Assembly (NCBI GenBank): GCA_000411415.1
Contig: KE150452.1
Span: forward strand, 98,069 to 162,068
Length of the DNA stretch: 64,000 nt
Reading direction: 5' to 3'
Source: Actinomyces sp. HPA0247
GTDB lineage: Bacteria > Actinomycetota > Actinomycetes > Actinomycetales > Actinomycetaceae
This document shows, in pieces, positions 46,240-55,669 of this stretch. Positions within the stretch are counted from its first letter, which is position 1. Each line of letters begins with the position of its first letter. A program made the position numbers and the translations under genes. Below the pieces are notes generated by a model. The model did not search any database. It had not been told where the DNA came from and saw nothing but the letters and a program-made list of their open reading frames with translations.

Positions 46240-48630
46240 TTAGCCCTCCAGGGAACGCTTGAATTGGTGCGCGTAGAAAATGCGCTGAGCAACCTCGATG
46301 AGGAGGGCGGCGCAGGCACCGACGCACACGATGACGAGCCACTCGTGGCCGGTGGGTGCAACCATCGAGAAGAAACCACGAACCTGTGGAATGAAAACGC
46401 CACCGACCGTAGCCGAGATGACGCACGCCAGCAGGACCCACTTCCAGGTCGACAGCGGTCGTGAGGTAATGACGAGGAGCCAGATCGCACCCAGCATGAG
46501 CGAGAGGATCGCGGCCGTCGACTCGCGCGACTGCGGCGGGCCGTCAACAATGCCGAAGGCAGTGAGGGCGGCCGCCGCAAGAATCACGCCCGTGGGCATC
46601 GCGAGCGACAGCGTGCGCTTGAGGAATCCCGGCACGTAGCGACGCGGGTTCGGCCACAGGGCCAGGAAGAACGCGGGGATACCAATCGTCAGCGAATCGA
46701 TGTAGCTGAACTGACGCGGCAGGAACGGGTAGCGCCAGCCGACCAGAGCCGTCACGATGACCAGCACGGCCGCGTACGTGGTCTTCGCCAGGAACAGCGA
46801 CGACACGCGCTCCATGTTCGCGATGATGCGGCGTCCCTCGGACAGGACACCCGGCAGGACGGAAAACTTCGAGTCGACGAGGACGATCTGGGCGACCGCC
46901 TTCGTGGCCTGTGTTCCGTTGCCCATTGCGATACCGAGGTCGGCATCCTTGAGCGCAAGGGCGTCGTTGACGCCATCGCCCGTCATCGCGACGCAGTGAT
47001 CACGAGCCTGCAGGGCACCGACCATCGCACGCTTCTGTTCGGGCGTCACGCGCCCGAACACATCGTGGTTTTCGATCGCGTCGATGAACGCCTCGGAGGT
47101 GAGGTCCTCGGGCAGATCGCGCGCATCCATGAGGCGAGCGGGCGACCCGTCGGGGGCGGTCAGGCCAGCCTGCGCGGCCAGCGCCCCGACCGTCGTCGGA
47201 TTGTCACCCGAGATGACGCGCACATGCACGTCCTGCGAACGGAAATACTCCAGTGTTTCAGCGGCGTCGGGGCGCAGGTCCTCCTCGAGCACGACAAGGG
47301 CAGCCACCGCACGGTTGGCGGGTAGCTCATCATTGACGACGGCCGCATCAGCGCGAACCAGCGCGACGACGCGGGAGCCCTCCTGCGCGATGCCACGCAC
47401 CGTGGCCAGGAGCTGCGCGTTGTCATCCGAGGCCTCGTCAATAACGAACTCGGGAGCACCGAGGATCCAGGATGCGTCCTCGCTCCCCCACGCGCTCCAC
47501 TTACGGGCCGACGAGAAGGGGACGGCCCACTCGATGCGCTCGGTGGCGCCGGTCTGCTCGGCTTCTCCCAGGTGCTGCCAGATCGCTTCGGCGGTCGCAT
47601 TCGTGCGGTCGCTCGCGGCGCTCGCCAGCGCACGAAGGACCACGGCCTCGTCGCCAGAGACGACCTCGACGCGATGCACGCGGATACCGCCGGTGGTGAG
47701 CGTGCCCGTCTTGTCCAGGCACAGGCAGTCCACGCGCGCGAGTACCTCAACCGCCGGGAGTTCCTGAACGAGCACGCCACGGCGGGCCAGCGTCGCCGAG
47801 CCGATCGCGAAGTTCATGGACGTCAGCAGCACGAGCCCCTGCGGAATCATGCCGATCACCGAGGCAACCGACAGCACGAGCGCCTCGCGCCAGTCTCCCC
47901 CGTGACCGCCAGCAATGCGATTCTGCGAGTAGAACGTGAGGACGACAATCGGGAGCAGCATCACCGAGACAACCTGCAGCACCCGGTTGATCGAGGTCTG
48001 GATCTCGGAGACCGTACGCGTAAAGGCGCGCGCCTGCTCAGACAAACCCTGAGCATAGACCCGCTCGCCGACCGCCGTGGCAACCATACGTCCCGAACCC
48101 GCGACGACGCTCGTGCCCGCCAGCAGCTGATCGCCCTGCTTCTTCTTGACGGGGCGCGATTCGCCAGTCAGCAGCGACTCGTCGATCTCAAGGCCTGCCG
48201 AGGAGAGCACCGTACCATCCACGCTCACCTGGTCACCAAGCGTCAGATCGATGACGTCGTCGAGAACAACGTCTCGCGCCGGGACAACGTGCAGCGTGCC
48301 GTCGCGCAGAACCGTCGCCTGCGGGGCATCGACGATCGCGAGGGAATCCAGGGTGCGCTTCGCACGCAGCTCAGAGACGATACCGATCACGGCGTTGATA
48401 ATCATGACGCCGCCGAAAATGCCGTCGCGCAGGTCTCCGAAGAGCAGAACGATGACCGACGCCGCGACGATGATCGCGTTGAACAACGTCAGCACATTCT
48501 CACGGATAATCGATGCCATCGACCGAGAGGTGCGGTCCTTCACGCGGTTGACAGCGCCGCGCGCAACACGTTCGGCCACCTCAGCGGCACTCAGGCCGCG
48601 CTCATCGATGTTCACGTTCTCAACGGTCAC
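46240..48630 (-). CDS. P-type cation ATPase, CtpE-like
   Basis: A 796-residue E1-E2 ATPase, the same size as mycobacterial CtpE. It has the actuator LTGES (ESLLTGESRPVKK), the phosphorylation site CLCLDKTGTLTTG preceded by PQGLVLLTSMNFAIG, hinge TGDGVNDALALKDADLGIAMG, and about ten membrane helices. CtpE imports calcium in mycobacteria. Here the gene overlaps terC2 by 11 bases in a cluster behind a manganese riboswitch, so Mn or Ca transport is plausible; direction and ion are not settled. The start is GTG 48630 with GGGGAG upstream. Confidence 0.9.
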   Translation of the reverse strand: MTVENVNIDERGLSAAEVAERVARGAVNRVKDRTSRSMASIIRENVLTLFNAIIVAASVIVLLFGDLRDGIFGGVMIINAVIGIVSELRAKRTLDSLAIVDAPQATVLRDGTLHVVPARDVVLDDVIDLTLGDQVSVDGTVLSSAGLEIDESLLTGESRPVKKKQGDQLLAGTSVVAGSGRMVATAVGERVYAQGLSEQARAFTRTVSEIQTSINRVLQVVSVMLLPIVVLTFYSQNRIAGGHGGDWREALVLSVASVIGMIPQGLVLLTSMNFAIGSATLARRGVLVQELPAVEVLARVDCLCLDKTGTLTTGGIRVHRVEVVSGDEAVVLRALASAASDRTNATAEAIWQHLGEAEQTGATERIEWAVPFSSARKWSAWGSEDASWILGAPEFVIDEASDDNAQLLATVRGIAQEGSRVVALVRADAAVVNDELPANRAVAALVVLEEDLRPDAAETLEYFRSQDVHVRVISGDNPTTVGALAAQAGLTAPDGSPARLMDARDLPEDLTSEAFIDAIENHDVFGRVTPEQKRAMVGALQARDHCVAMTGDGVNDALALKDADLGIAMGNGTQATKAVAQIVLVDSKFSVLPGVLSEGRRIIANMERVSSLFLAKTTYAAVLVIVTALVGWRYPFLPRQFSYIDSLTIGIPAFFLALWPNPRRYVPGFLKRTLSLAMPTGVILAAAALTAFGIVDGPPQSRESTAAILSLMLGAIWLLVITSRPLSTWKWVLLACVISATVGGVFIPQVRGFFSMVAPTGHEWLVIVCVGACAALLIEVAQRIFYAHQFKRSLEG

Positions 48631-49618
48631 CGCCGCTCCCCTCATCCATGGCAGTACGCACCAGCGAGGCGACGACTGTGATCGCCAAGGTGACAACGAT
48701 GACGCCCAGCGACACCGACACGGAAATCTCGGGCGCCCACTCGAATCCCCGGCCACCGTTGATAAACGGGATCGTGTTGGTGTGCAAAGCCTCGAGAATC
48801 AGCTTGATGCCGATGAAGCTCAGGATCACACCGAGGCCGTAGCCCAGATACACGAGCTTGCCCAGCAGCGCATCCACGAGGAAGAAGAGCTGGCGCAGGC
48901 CCATCAGCGCGAACAAGTTGCACGCGAACACGAGGAAAGCCTGCGAGGTGATGCCAAAAATCGCGGGAATAGAGTCGAAGGCGAACATTAGATCCGCAGA
49001 ACCGAGCGCCAAGACAACCACGAACAGCGGCGTCAGATAAGTGTGTCCACCGTGGCGATACAGCATGCGGTTGCCGATGAAACCGTCCGTGATCGGCAGG
49101 ACGCGACGCACGATACGAATGAACGCATTCTCCTCGTACTCCTCATCGTCTTCCCCACCGGTAATGGTCTCCTTGATCTGGGAAAACGCCGTCCACAGGA
49201 GCCACAGTCCGAAGAGGAAGAAGACCCACGAGAAGCGCGCAACGAGGGCTGCGCCCAGCAGGATAAACACGAGGCGCAGCAGCAGCGCAATCACAATGCC
49301 GAACAGCAGCGCCTTTTGCTGATTCTCGCGCGGAACCCGGAAGGCCTTCAGAATCAGGATAAACACAAACAAGTTATCGACTGACAGCGACCATTCCATC
49401 GCCCAACCCGCGTAGAACTCCTGGGCGTAGAGCCACCCGTTGGTCAGCCAGATACCAACACCAAAAATGGCGGCCAAACCAACGTAGAACAGGGTCCAGC
49501 GAGCAGCCTCGCCAGCCGTGGGCGGGTGTGGATTACGCGCATGCCCGAGGAAATCGAGCACGACCAAACCGATGGCAACGAGGGCGAGAATGCCCCACGC
49601 CCACGGATGAACAACCAT
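48620..49618 (-). CDS. TerC-family membrane protein (copy 2)
   Basis: A 332-residue TerC/Alx protein with seven or more membrane helices. Family signatures are WAMEWSLSVDNLFVFILILKAFRVPRENQQ and FVVVLALGSADLMFAFDSIPAIFGITSQAFLVFACNLFALMGLRQLFFLVD, with the acidic in-membrane residues typical of the family. TerC proteins of this group export or load Mn onto secreted enzymes. It follows copy 1 by 31 bases and overlaps the ATPase gene. Confidence 0.94.
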   Translation of the reverse strand: MVVHPWAWGILALVAIGLVVLDFLGHARNPHPPTAGEAARWTLFYVGLAAIFGVGIWLTNGWLYAQEFYAGWAMEWSLSVDNLFVFILILKAFRVPRENQQKALLFGIVIALLLRLVFILLGAALVARFSWVFFLFGLWLLWTAFSQIKETITGGEDDEEYEENAFIRIVRRVLPITDGFIGNRMLYRHGGHTYLTPLFVVVLALGSADLMFAFDSIPAIFGITSQAFLVFACNLFALMGLRQLFFLVDALLGKLVYLGYGLGVILSFIGIKLILEALHTNTIPFINGGRGFEWAPEISVSVSLGVIVVTLAITVVASLVRTAMDEGSGGDR

Positions 49619-49649
49619 GAGTACCTCTTAACTATCTAACGAGGAAATT

Positions 49650-50657
49650 TTAGCGCTCTGCCGAGCCAAGCTCTTCTCGCGCACGCCGTTTGCGAGAAAC
49701 CGCGAGAGAGGCCATGACCGTGACGAGAATTGTCACCACGATAAAGCAGAGCGAGAACGCGATCGATGGCTCGGGAATGGCAGAAACCTCGTGACCGCCG
49801 TTAATGAAGGGGAGCTCGTTCGTGTGCAGCGCGTGGTTGATGAGTTTGAAACCGATGAAGCCGAGAATAGCGGCGAGGCCATAGTGGAGGAAGACGATAC
49901 GATCCAGCAGGCCGTCGATGAGGAAGTAAAGCTGACGCAGGCCGAGCAGTGAGAATGCGTTGGCAGCGAAGACCAGGTAGGCCTCGGAGGTCAGCGAGTA
50001 GATCGCGGGGATCGAGTCGACGGCAAACATGACGTCGGCGGTGCCGATCGCGATCACGCACAGGAGCATCGGTGTGATGTAGGTGCGGCCCCCGTGACGG
50101 TAGAGCATACGCGAACCGATGAAGCCATCGGTGACCGGAACAATCTTCGACACCCAGCGCACAATTGACGGCGGACGGTACTCCTCATCATCATCGTCGC
50201 CAGATCCTTCACGGACCTGGCTGATCGCAGTCCACAGCAGCCACGCGCCGAAAAGGTAGAAGACCCACGAGAAGTTTTCGATGAGCGCGGCGCCCGCCAG
50301 GATGAAAAGAAGCCGCAACACGAGGGCGATGACGATGCCCGCCAGCAGGACCTCCTGCTGGTTCTTACGCGGCACGCGGAAAGAGGACAGGATGATGACA
50401 AACACGAAGAGGTTGTCAATACTGAGTGCTTTCTCGGTGATGTAGCCGCCGAGGTATTCCTGGCCGTATTCCGGCCCCCACAAAGCCCAGACAATGCCAC
50501 CAAAGATCAGGGCAATGACGATGTAGGCGAGCGACCACCAAGCCGCTTCCTTCAGAGTGGGTTCGTGGGGGGTACGGACGTGGCCGACGATGTCGACAAC
50601 GATCATGGTGAGGATGATGGCCGCCAAAACGATCCAGGCGAGCGCGTGCACGTGCAT
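49650..50657 (-). CDS. TerC-family membrane protein (copy 1)
   Basis: A 335-residue paralogue of the next gene: ITEKALSIDNLFVFVIILSSFRVPRKNQQEVLL and LCVIAIGTADVMFAVDSIPAIYSLTSEAYLVFAANAFSLLGLRQLYFLIDGLL. An acidic loop (EGSGDDDDEEY) lies between helices. It has a good ribosome site GGAGG seven bases from the ATG, but this is buried in a hairpin belonging to a yybP-ykoY-type riboswitch, so expression should rise with manganese. It is the first gene of the terC-terC-ATPase cluster. Confidence 0.95.
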   Translation of the reverse strand: MHVHALAWIVLAAIILTMIVVDIVGHVRTPHEPTLKEAAWWSLAYIVIALIFGGIVWALWGPEYGQEYLGGYITEKALSIDNLFVFVIILSSFRVPRKNQQEVLLAGIVIALVLRLLFILAGAALIENFSWVFYLFGAWLLWTAISQVREGSGDDDDEEYRPPSIVRWVSKIVPVTDGFIGSRMLYRHGGRTYITPMLLCVIAIGTADVMFAVDSIPAIYSLTSEAYLVFAANAFSLLGLRQLYFLIDGLLDRIVFLHYGLAAILGFIGFKLINHALHTNELPFINGGHEVSAIPEPSIAFSLCFIVVTILVTVMASLAVSRKRRAREELGSAER

Positions 50658-50664
50658 ACGGGTG

Positions 50665-50800
50665 CCTCCGGTACGAGTCGGGTACCGGAGGTCTCTTCCC
50701 GCCAGAAATACCTGGCCAGTGACACCGGAGGCCGCGCCGCGTGGGCGGGCCGTCGTGATGACGACGCCACTGTTGGTGGGAGTACTCCCCTCCGCTTACA
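50665..50800 (-). ncRNA. Manganese riboswitch (yybP-ykoY class) upstream of terC
   Basis: On the minus strand the leader has the class hallmarks in order: P1 5' strand CGGAGG, loop GGGGAGTA (50783-50790), GTCGTCAT, a GC-rich middle, then AAGAGACC followed by CCTCCG (50686-50691), which closes P1. The same CCTCCGGTAC can instead pair with GTACCGGAGG (50665-50674), which contains the ribosome site of terC. The two pairings are mutually exclusive. Metal binding should stabilise P1, free the ribosome site and turn translation on. TAGGAT at 50806-50811 is a possible -10. Confidence 0.85.
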
Positions 50801-50938
50801 TCTCTATCCTAGTCGGACACAGCCGCTGTCCGGTGATTCATGACAAGTGGCGTCTGTCGCCTTGACGATGCGCGCTGCTCCCACAAGACGAGGCCGGGGC
50901 TACCTCCCATGTCTGACCATGCCGGGCAGAAAGCACGC

Positions 50939-53023
50939 TCAGTGTGCTCGCTTCATGGCACGCAGTTCCTTCTTGAGGTCTTCGATTTCGTCGCGCAGAC
51001 GAGCAGCGACCTCGAATTGGAGGTGCTGAGCGGCGGTCATCATCTGAGCGGATAGTTCCTCGATGAGTTCGGCGAGCTCAGCTTCGGCGCGCTGGCCCGA
51101 CGTCACGGCGCGACCCCCACCGGTCGCGTCGGTGCGCTCCCGCTTACTCTTCTCCTTGCGGTATCCGCCCTCAAGCAACGTCTGCGTGTCGACCTGCTCG
51201 CGTGCCAGCATGTCGGTGACGTCGGAGATCTTCTTGCGCAGTGGCTGCGGATCGATGCCGTGTTCCTTGTTGTAGGCGATCTGGATTTCGCGACGACGCA
51301 TCGTCTCGGAGATGGCCTCGTTCATCGAATCCGTCATGTTGTCGGCGTACATGTGGACCTCGCCGGACACGTTTCGGGCGGCGCGGCCGATCGTCTGAAT
51401 GAGGGAACGGGTGGAGCGCAGGAAGCCTTCCTTGTCGGCGTCGAGGATGGAGACGAGGGAGACCTCGGGCAGGTCCAGGCCCTCGCGCAGCAGGTTGATG
51501 CCGACGAGCACGTCGAAGGTGCCCAGGCGCAGCTCGCGCAGCAGCTCGACGCGGCGCAGCGTGTCGACATCGGAGTGCAGGTACTCGACCTTGACGCCGC
51601 GTTCGGCCAGGTAGGTCGTGAGCTCCTCGGCCATCTTCTTGGTGAGGGTGGTGACGAGGACGCGCTCGTCGCGTTCAACGCGTAGCCGCACCTGTTCGAG
51701 GAGATCATCGATCTGTCCCTCGGTGGGTTTGACGACAACGAGCGGATCGACGAGGCCCGTCGGACGAATGATCTGCTCGACCACGCCGTCCGAGCGCTCA
51801 AGCTCATAGGGGCCGGGGGTCGCGGAGAGGTAGACGGTCTGGCCGATGCGCTGCGTGAACTCATCCCATTTGAGCGGGCGGTTGTCCATCGCCGAGGGCA
51901 GGCGGAATCCGTAGTCGACAAGGGTTCGCTTGCGCGACATGTCGCCCTCGAACATCGCGCCGATCTGTGGGACGGTCACGTGGGACTCATCGATGATGAG
52001 CAGGAAGTCGTCGGGAAAGTAATCCAGGAGCGTGTGCGGGGGTGTGCCCGGGCCTCGCCCGTCGATGTGGCGCGAGTAGTTCTCGACGCCCGAGCAGGAG
52101 CCGATTTCCTTGAGCATCTCCAGGTCGAAGGTCGTGCGCATGCGCAGGCGTTGCTCCTCGAGGAGCTTGTTCTGCGCCCGGAACCATGCGAGACGGTCGT
52201 CAAGCTCGTCCTCGATCGAGGCGATCGCCTTCTTCATGCGCTCCTCACCCGCCACATAGTGCGAGGCGGGGAACAGGTAGGTGTGGTCGACCTGGTCGAT
52301 CACGTCGCCGGTCAGCGGGTGCAGCACCGCGAGAGAATCGATCTCGTCGCCGAACATCTCGATGCGAATCGCGAGCTCCTCATACACCGGGATGATTTCG
52401 ATCGTGTCGCCGCGCACGCGGAAGGTGCCGCGCGTGAACGCCATGTCGTTACGCACGTACTGCATGGCGACGAAGCGACGCAGCAGCGCGTCACGGTCGA
52501 TAATCATGCCCCGCTCGAGCTCGATCATACGGGCCACGTATTCCTCGGGAGTACCGAGGCCGTAGATGCAGGACACGGAGGAGACGACGACGGTATCACG
52601 CCGCGTGAGCAGGGAGTTCGTGGCGCTGTGCCGCAGGCGCTCGACCTCGTCGTTGATCGAGGAATCCTTCTCGATGAACGTGTCCGTCTGGGGGACGTAG
52701 GCCTCGGGCTGGTAGTAGTCGTAGTAGGACACAAAGTACTCGACCGCGTTATTGGGCAGCAGCTCGCGGAACTCGGCGGCGAGCTGGGCGGCGAGGGTCT
52801 TGTTGGGCTCGAGGACCAGCGCGGGGCGTTGCAGTTCCTCGATGAGCCACGCCGTGGTCGCGCTCTTGCCCGTGCCCGTCGCACCCATGAGGACGACGTC
52901 CTGCTCGCCGTCGCGAATGCGCGCAGCCAGCTCTCGGATCGCCTTGGGCTGGTCACCCGACGGCGTGTAGGGGGAGATGACCTCGAAAGGCTTGTCTTGG
53001 CGGATGACGGGGGTTTCGCTCAC
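50939..53023 (-). CDS. uvrB: Excinuclease ABC subunit B
   Basis: A 694-residue helicase-like damage verifier. Walker [22 protein letters not shown], beta-hairpin region [33 protein letters not shown]-like [12 protein letters not shown], motif [22 protein letters not shown], and a C-terminal UVR motif [21 protein letters not shown] that contacts UvrC. GTG 53023 is the start, though GGAGG sits immediately before it, an unusually short spacing. The 13-mer lies on either side (50888-50900 and 53094-53106). Confidence 0.97.
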   Translation of the reverse strand: MSETPVIRQDKPFEVISPYTPSGDQPKAIRELAARIRDGEQDVVLMGATGTGKSATTAWLIEELQRPALVLEPNKTLAAQLAAEFRELLPNNAVEYFVSYYDYYQPEAYVPQTDTFIEKDSSINDEVERLRHSATNSLLTRRDTVVVSSVSCIYGLGTPEEYVARMIELERGMIIDRDALLRRFVAMQYVRNDMAFTRGTFRVRGDTIEIIPVYEELAIRIEMFGDEIDSLAVLHPLTGDVIDQVDHTYLFPASHYVAGEERMKKAIASIEDELDDRLAWFRAQNKLLEEQRLRMRTTFDLEMLKEIGSCSGVENYSRHIDGRGPGTPPHTLLDYFPDDFLLIIDESHVTVPQIGAMFEGDMSRKRTLVDYGFRLPSAMDNRPLKWDEFTQRIGQTVYLSATPGPYELERSDGVVEQIIRPTGLVDPLVVVKPTEGQIDDLLEQVRLRVERDERVLVTTLTKKMAEELTTYLAERGVKVEYLHSDVDTLRRVELLRELRLGTFDVLVGINLLREGLDLPEVSLVSILDADKEGFLRSTRSLIQTIGRAARNVSGEVHMYADNMTDSMNEAISETMRRREIQIAYNKEHGIDPQPLRKKISDVTDMLAREQVDTQTLLEGGYRKEKSKRERTDATGGGRAVTSGQRAEAELAELIEELSAQMMTAAQHLQFEVAARLRDEIEDLKKELRAMKRAH

Positions 53024-53105
53024 CCTCCTACGCTACCGTCCAGGCACTGGAGCTGCGCGCACAAAGCACATGGGTTCGCGAGGAGCGTGGAGCGCCCCGG
53101 CCTCG

Positions 53106-53798
53106 TCAATCAGTGACGGGAACGTCCGGGGTCAGCCAGTACTCGTAGACGAGGCCTGCAACCTTCTCGAGGTCGTCGGCGCTGCCCTCGTTGTCGATCC
53201 AGATGGACGCGATGGCACGGCGCTCCTGCGACGAGGCCTGGGCGCGGATACGTGCACGCGCATCCTCGGGGGCCACTCCCCTGCCCTCCAGTCGCTTGAT
53301 GCGCGCCTCGATGGGCGCATCCACAATGACAACCGCGTCGAAGCGATCCGCCTGGTCTCCTTCGATGAGGAGCGGAATGTCGTAGACCGCGAGGGTGCCC
53401 TCAGGGGCTCCACGCAGGATTGACCACGCTCGGGCCTCGATAACGGGGTGCGTGATGGCATTCAGCCGGGCGACCCGTTCGTCGGCCCCTTCGCCTCCAA
53501 ATACCCGAGCTGCCAGGAGCGCCCGGTCCAAGCTGCCGTCGTCCCCGATGAGGTCATCCCCAAAAGCCCGTGCGACCTCGGCAAGCGCTGGTTCTCCCGG
53601 CTCGAGTATCTGTCGCGCAATGGCATCGGCGTCGGCGATGACAGCTCCCTTGGACGCGAAGACGCGCGTCACCGTTGACTTGCCAGAGCCGATGCCACCA
53701 CTGACCGCGATGATGCGGCGTGGTCCTTGACTGCGAGGCGCGGCGGGCGGACGGATGAGCGCGGCCGTACAAGACCCGGAGCGAAGAGCAGTGTTCAC
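53106..53798 (-). CDS. coaE: Dephospho-CoA kinase
   Basis: A 230-residue kinase for the last step of coenzyme A synthesis. After about 25 N-terminal residues: IIAVSGGIGSGKSTVTRVFASKGAVIADADAIARQI, then ITHPVIEARAW, YDIPLLIEGDQADRFDAVVIVDAP, and LID-type EDARARIRAQASSQERRAIASIWIDNEGS. GTG 53798 is used; a shorter start is possible because the first 25 residues are not conserved. The order rpsA-coaE-uvrB is kept apart from brnQ between. Confidence 0.94.
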   Translation of the reverse strand: MNTALRSGSCTAALIRPPAAPRSQGPRRIIAVSGGIGSGKSTVTRVFASKGAVIADADAIARQILEPGEPALAEVARAFGDDLIGDDGSLDRALLAARVFGGEGADERVARLNAITHPVIEARAWSILRGAPEGTLAVYDIPLLIEGDQADRFDAVVIVDAPIEARIKRLEGRGVAPEDARARIRAQASSQERRAIASIWIDNEGSADDLEKVAGLVYEYWLTPDVPVTD

Positions 53799-53889
53799 TC
53801 GCCCAGCCTATCGCTCCTGCGGTTGCGCTTATATGCCCCCATGCAAGAATTGGAGCTGTTAGAGAACCCACATCATCAAGTGAGTAGCA

Positions 53890-55239
53890 GTGACGCAGAC
53901 AGTCAACGACGATTCCACTGAGCGTTCAGGCATCGCGGTCCTCATCGCGACCTCCCTGACGCTCTTCTCCATGTTCTTCGGTGCAGGCAACCTGATCTTC
54001 CCGCCGATCATGGGCGCGTCGGCCGGCACCAACTTAACCCCCGCGATGATCGGCTTCCTCATCGGCGGAGTCGCTCTGCCCGTCATCTCGATCATTACGA
54101 TTGCCCTGTCCGGGACGGATATCCGCGATCTTGTCAGTCGTGCGGGAAAGCCCTTCGGACTCGTCTTCTCCGTCATGGTGTATCTGTCGATCGGCGCTTT
54201 CTACGCGCTGCCCCGTACGGGTGCCGTGTCTTTCTCAACGGCTGTCGCGCCCATTATTGGGACGAAGTCTCTCACCGCGTCAATCATCTTCAGTTTTATT
54301 TTCTTCGCCATCGCCTTCTATCTGTGCTGGAATCCCGGCCACATCATCGATGCGCTCGGCAAAGTGCTCACACCGATTCTGCTCGGGCTCCTTGTGCTCC
54401 TGGTGTTCCTCTGCCTGGCTTCCCTGCCAGCCTCGCACGATGCGCCGACCGGGGAGTACACGGCGTCTCCCCTTGCCGCGGGTCTCCTGGAAGGCTACAT
54501 GACGATGGACTCGATCGCCGCTCTGGCCTTCGGCATCATCGTCGTCACGTCGCTGGGACATACGGGTGGAGGCATCGGCGCGAAGGTCGTTCGTCGTACA
54601 TCGACGGCGGCGATTATCGCAGGTTCGCTGCTCGGCGTCGTCTACGTGGGGCTGGGCCTCATCGGCCACGTGATCCCGAATGCTCAAAGCTACAGCGACG
54701 GTGCAACCCTGCTCGCCGATGCTGCCCAGATGACGATGGGGTGGCCCGGGCAGATTGTCTTCGGCCTGATCGTTCTGACGGCCTGCATGACGACGGCTGT
54801 CGGCTTGATCGCCGCGACATCGGAGTTCTTCCACCGCCTCCTCCCGCAGGTCTCCTACCGCGCATGGATGATCGTCTTTACGATTATTTCCTTCGCACTG
54901 TCCTCTGCAGGCCTCAGCTCTGTACTCGCAATCGCGGTCCCCATCATCACGTTCCTCTACCCCGTCGCGATCACGGTCGTGTTCGTCACGATCATCACTC
55001 ACCCCATGCGCCTCGCAACGTCGGCACTGTGGACGTTCCGTCTGAGCGCATGGATGGCAGCGGCTTGGTCTGCGGCAACGACGCTGGCACATGTCGGCGT
55101 AGCGACAGACGCTTTCAACTCCGTGCTCATGTTGAGCCCGCTCCAAGCAAATCAGCTCGGCTGGATCGCGCCCACCGTCATCGCGGCGATGATCGGCGCG
55201 TGCGTCGACCTGGCAGTGATGAAACGCTCGGCGACCTAA
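53890..55239 (+). CDS. brnQ: Branched-chain amino acid carrier (BrnQ/LIVCS)
   Basis: A 449-residue sodium-coupled transporter for leucine, isoleucine and valine with about twelve membrane helices. Signature stretches are LTLFSMFFGAGNLIFPPIMG near the N-terminus, FYALPRTGAVSFSTAVAPI, MDSIAALAFGIIVVTSLGHTG and TACMTTAVGLIAATSEFF. GTG 53890 is the start. It is divergent from coaE and convergent with rpsA, breaking the conserved rpsA-coaE pair. Confidence 0.95.
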   Translation: MTQTVNDDSTERSGIAVLIATSLTLFSMFFGAGNLIFPPIMGASAGTNLTPAMIGFLIGGVALPVISIITIALSGTDIRDLVSRAGKPFGLVFSVMVYLSIGAFYALPRTGAVSFSTAVAPIIGTKSLTASIIFSFIFFAIAFYLCWNPGHIIDALGKVLTPILLGLLVLLVFLCLASLPASHDAPTGEYTASPLAAGLLEGYMTMDSIAALAFGIIVVTSLGHTGGGIGAKVVRRTSTAAIIAGSLLGVVYVGLGLIGHVIPNAQSYSDGATLLADAAQMTMGWPGQIVFGLIVLTACMTTAVGLIAATSEFFHRLLPQVSYRAWMIVFTIISFALSSAGLSSVLAIAVPIITFLYPVAITVVFVTIITHPMRLATSALWTFRLSAWMAAAWSAATTLAHVGVATDAFNSVLMLSPLQANQLGWIAPTVIAAMIGACVDLAVMKRSAT

Positions 55240-55253
55240 TCACTGTCAGCGTC

Positions 55254-55287
55254 AGACCCCGCACAGCATCATTGTTGAGCGGGGTCT
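55254..55287 (+). terminator. Terminator after brnQ
   Basis: A 9-bp stem AGACCCCGC (55254-55262) with GCGGGGTCT (55279-55287), 16-base loop, followed by a short T-containing stretch. Confidence 0.6.
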
Positions 55288-55669
55288 CGTTGTCTGTGCG
55301 ACGAGGCCACGACGTCAGCCAGAACAAAAGTCGCACATAATTTCCAACGGTCAGTTTTCAAGCCCCTCTCAAAACGTTGCAATTCCAACGATGCAACTTC
55401 AACGTGTGAAAGACACGCAAGGGAATTACGTGCGACATTGTTGAGTAACCCGTCATCACAAGACCGAGGGGGCCTGGCTGCGGCGCACGTGGGCCGCGGC
55501 GGGGCCTGGCCAGAGCATGCCTAGCGCCGCCCGATTGGAGGCCGCCGCGAGGACTGCGGGGCCCGGCCGGGCTTCGAGACGACGCGCCGAGCGAAGCTCG
55601 CGGCGCGGACGGCGAGCGGGCGGGCAGGCCTCGCGGCGGTCGGAGATCTGGCGGCGGCCAAAATTAGAC
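55288..55669. other. Non-coding gap with an inverted-repeat element and a G+C-extreme block
   Basis: The gap lies between convergent brnQ and rpsA. Bases 55330-55436 form an A+T-richer segment bounded by imperfect 16-base inverted repeats. Bases 55455-55660 are extremely G+C rich with further hairpins (GCGCCGAGC...GCTCGCGGCGC). Short open frames here have low-complexity Arg/Ala/Pro content, no ribosome site and no family resemblance, so I call no gene. Confidence 0.6.
55330..55436. repeat. Inverted-repeat-bounded 107-bp element
   Basis: Left end GTCGCACATAATTTCC (55330-55345) and right end GGGAATTACGTGCGAC (55421-55436) are inverted with 14 of 16 positions matching. Inside are smaller pairings (GTTGCA/TGCAAC and ACGTTG/CAACGT). 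It could be a MITE-like remnant or a structured RNA. Confidence 0.5.

Noticed and set aside
49619-49649. A second Mn riboswitch before terC copy 2
   Set aside because: The gap is only 31 bases and lacks the conserved loops.
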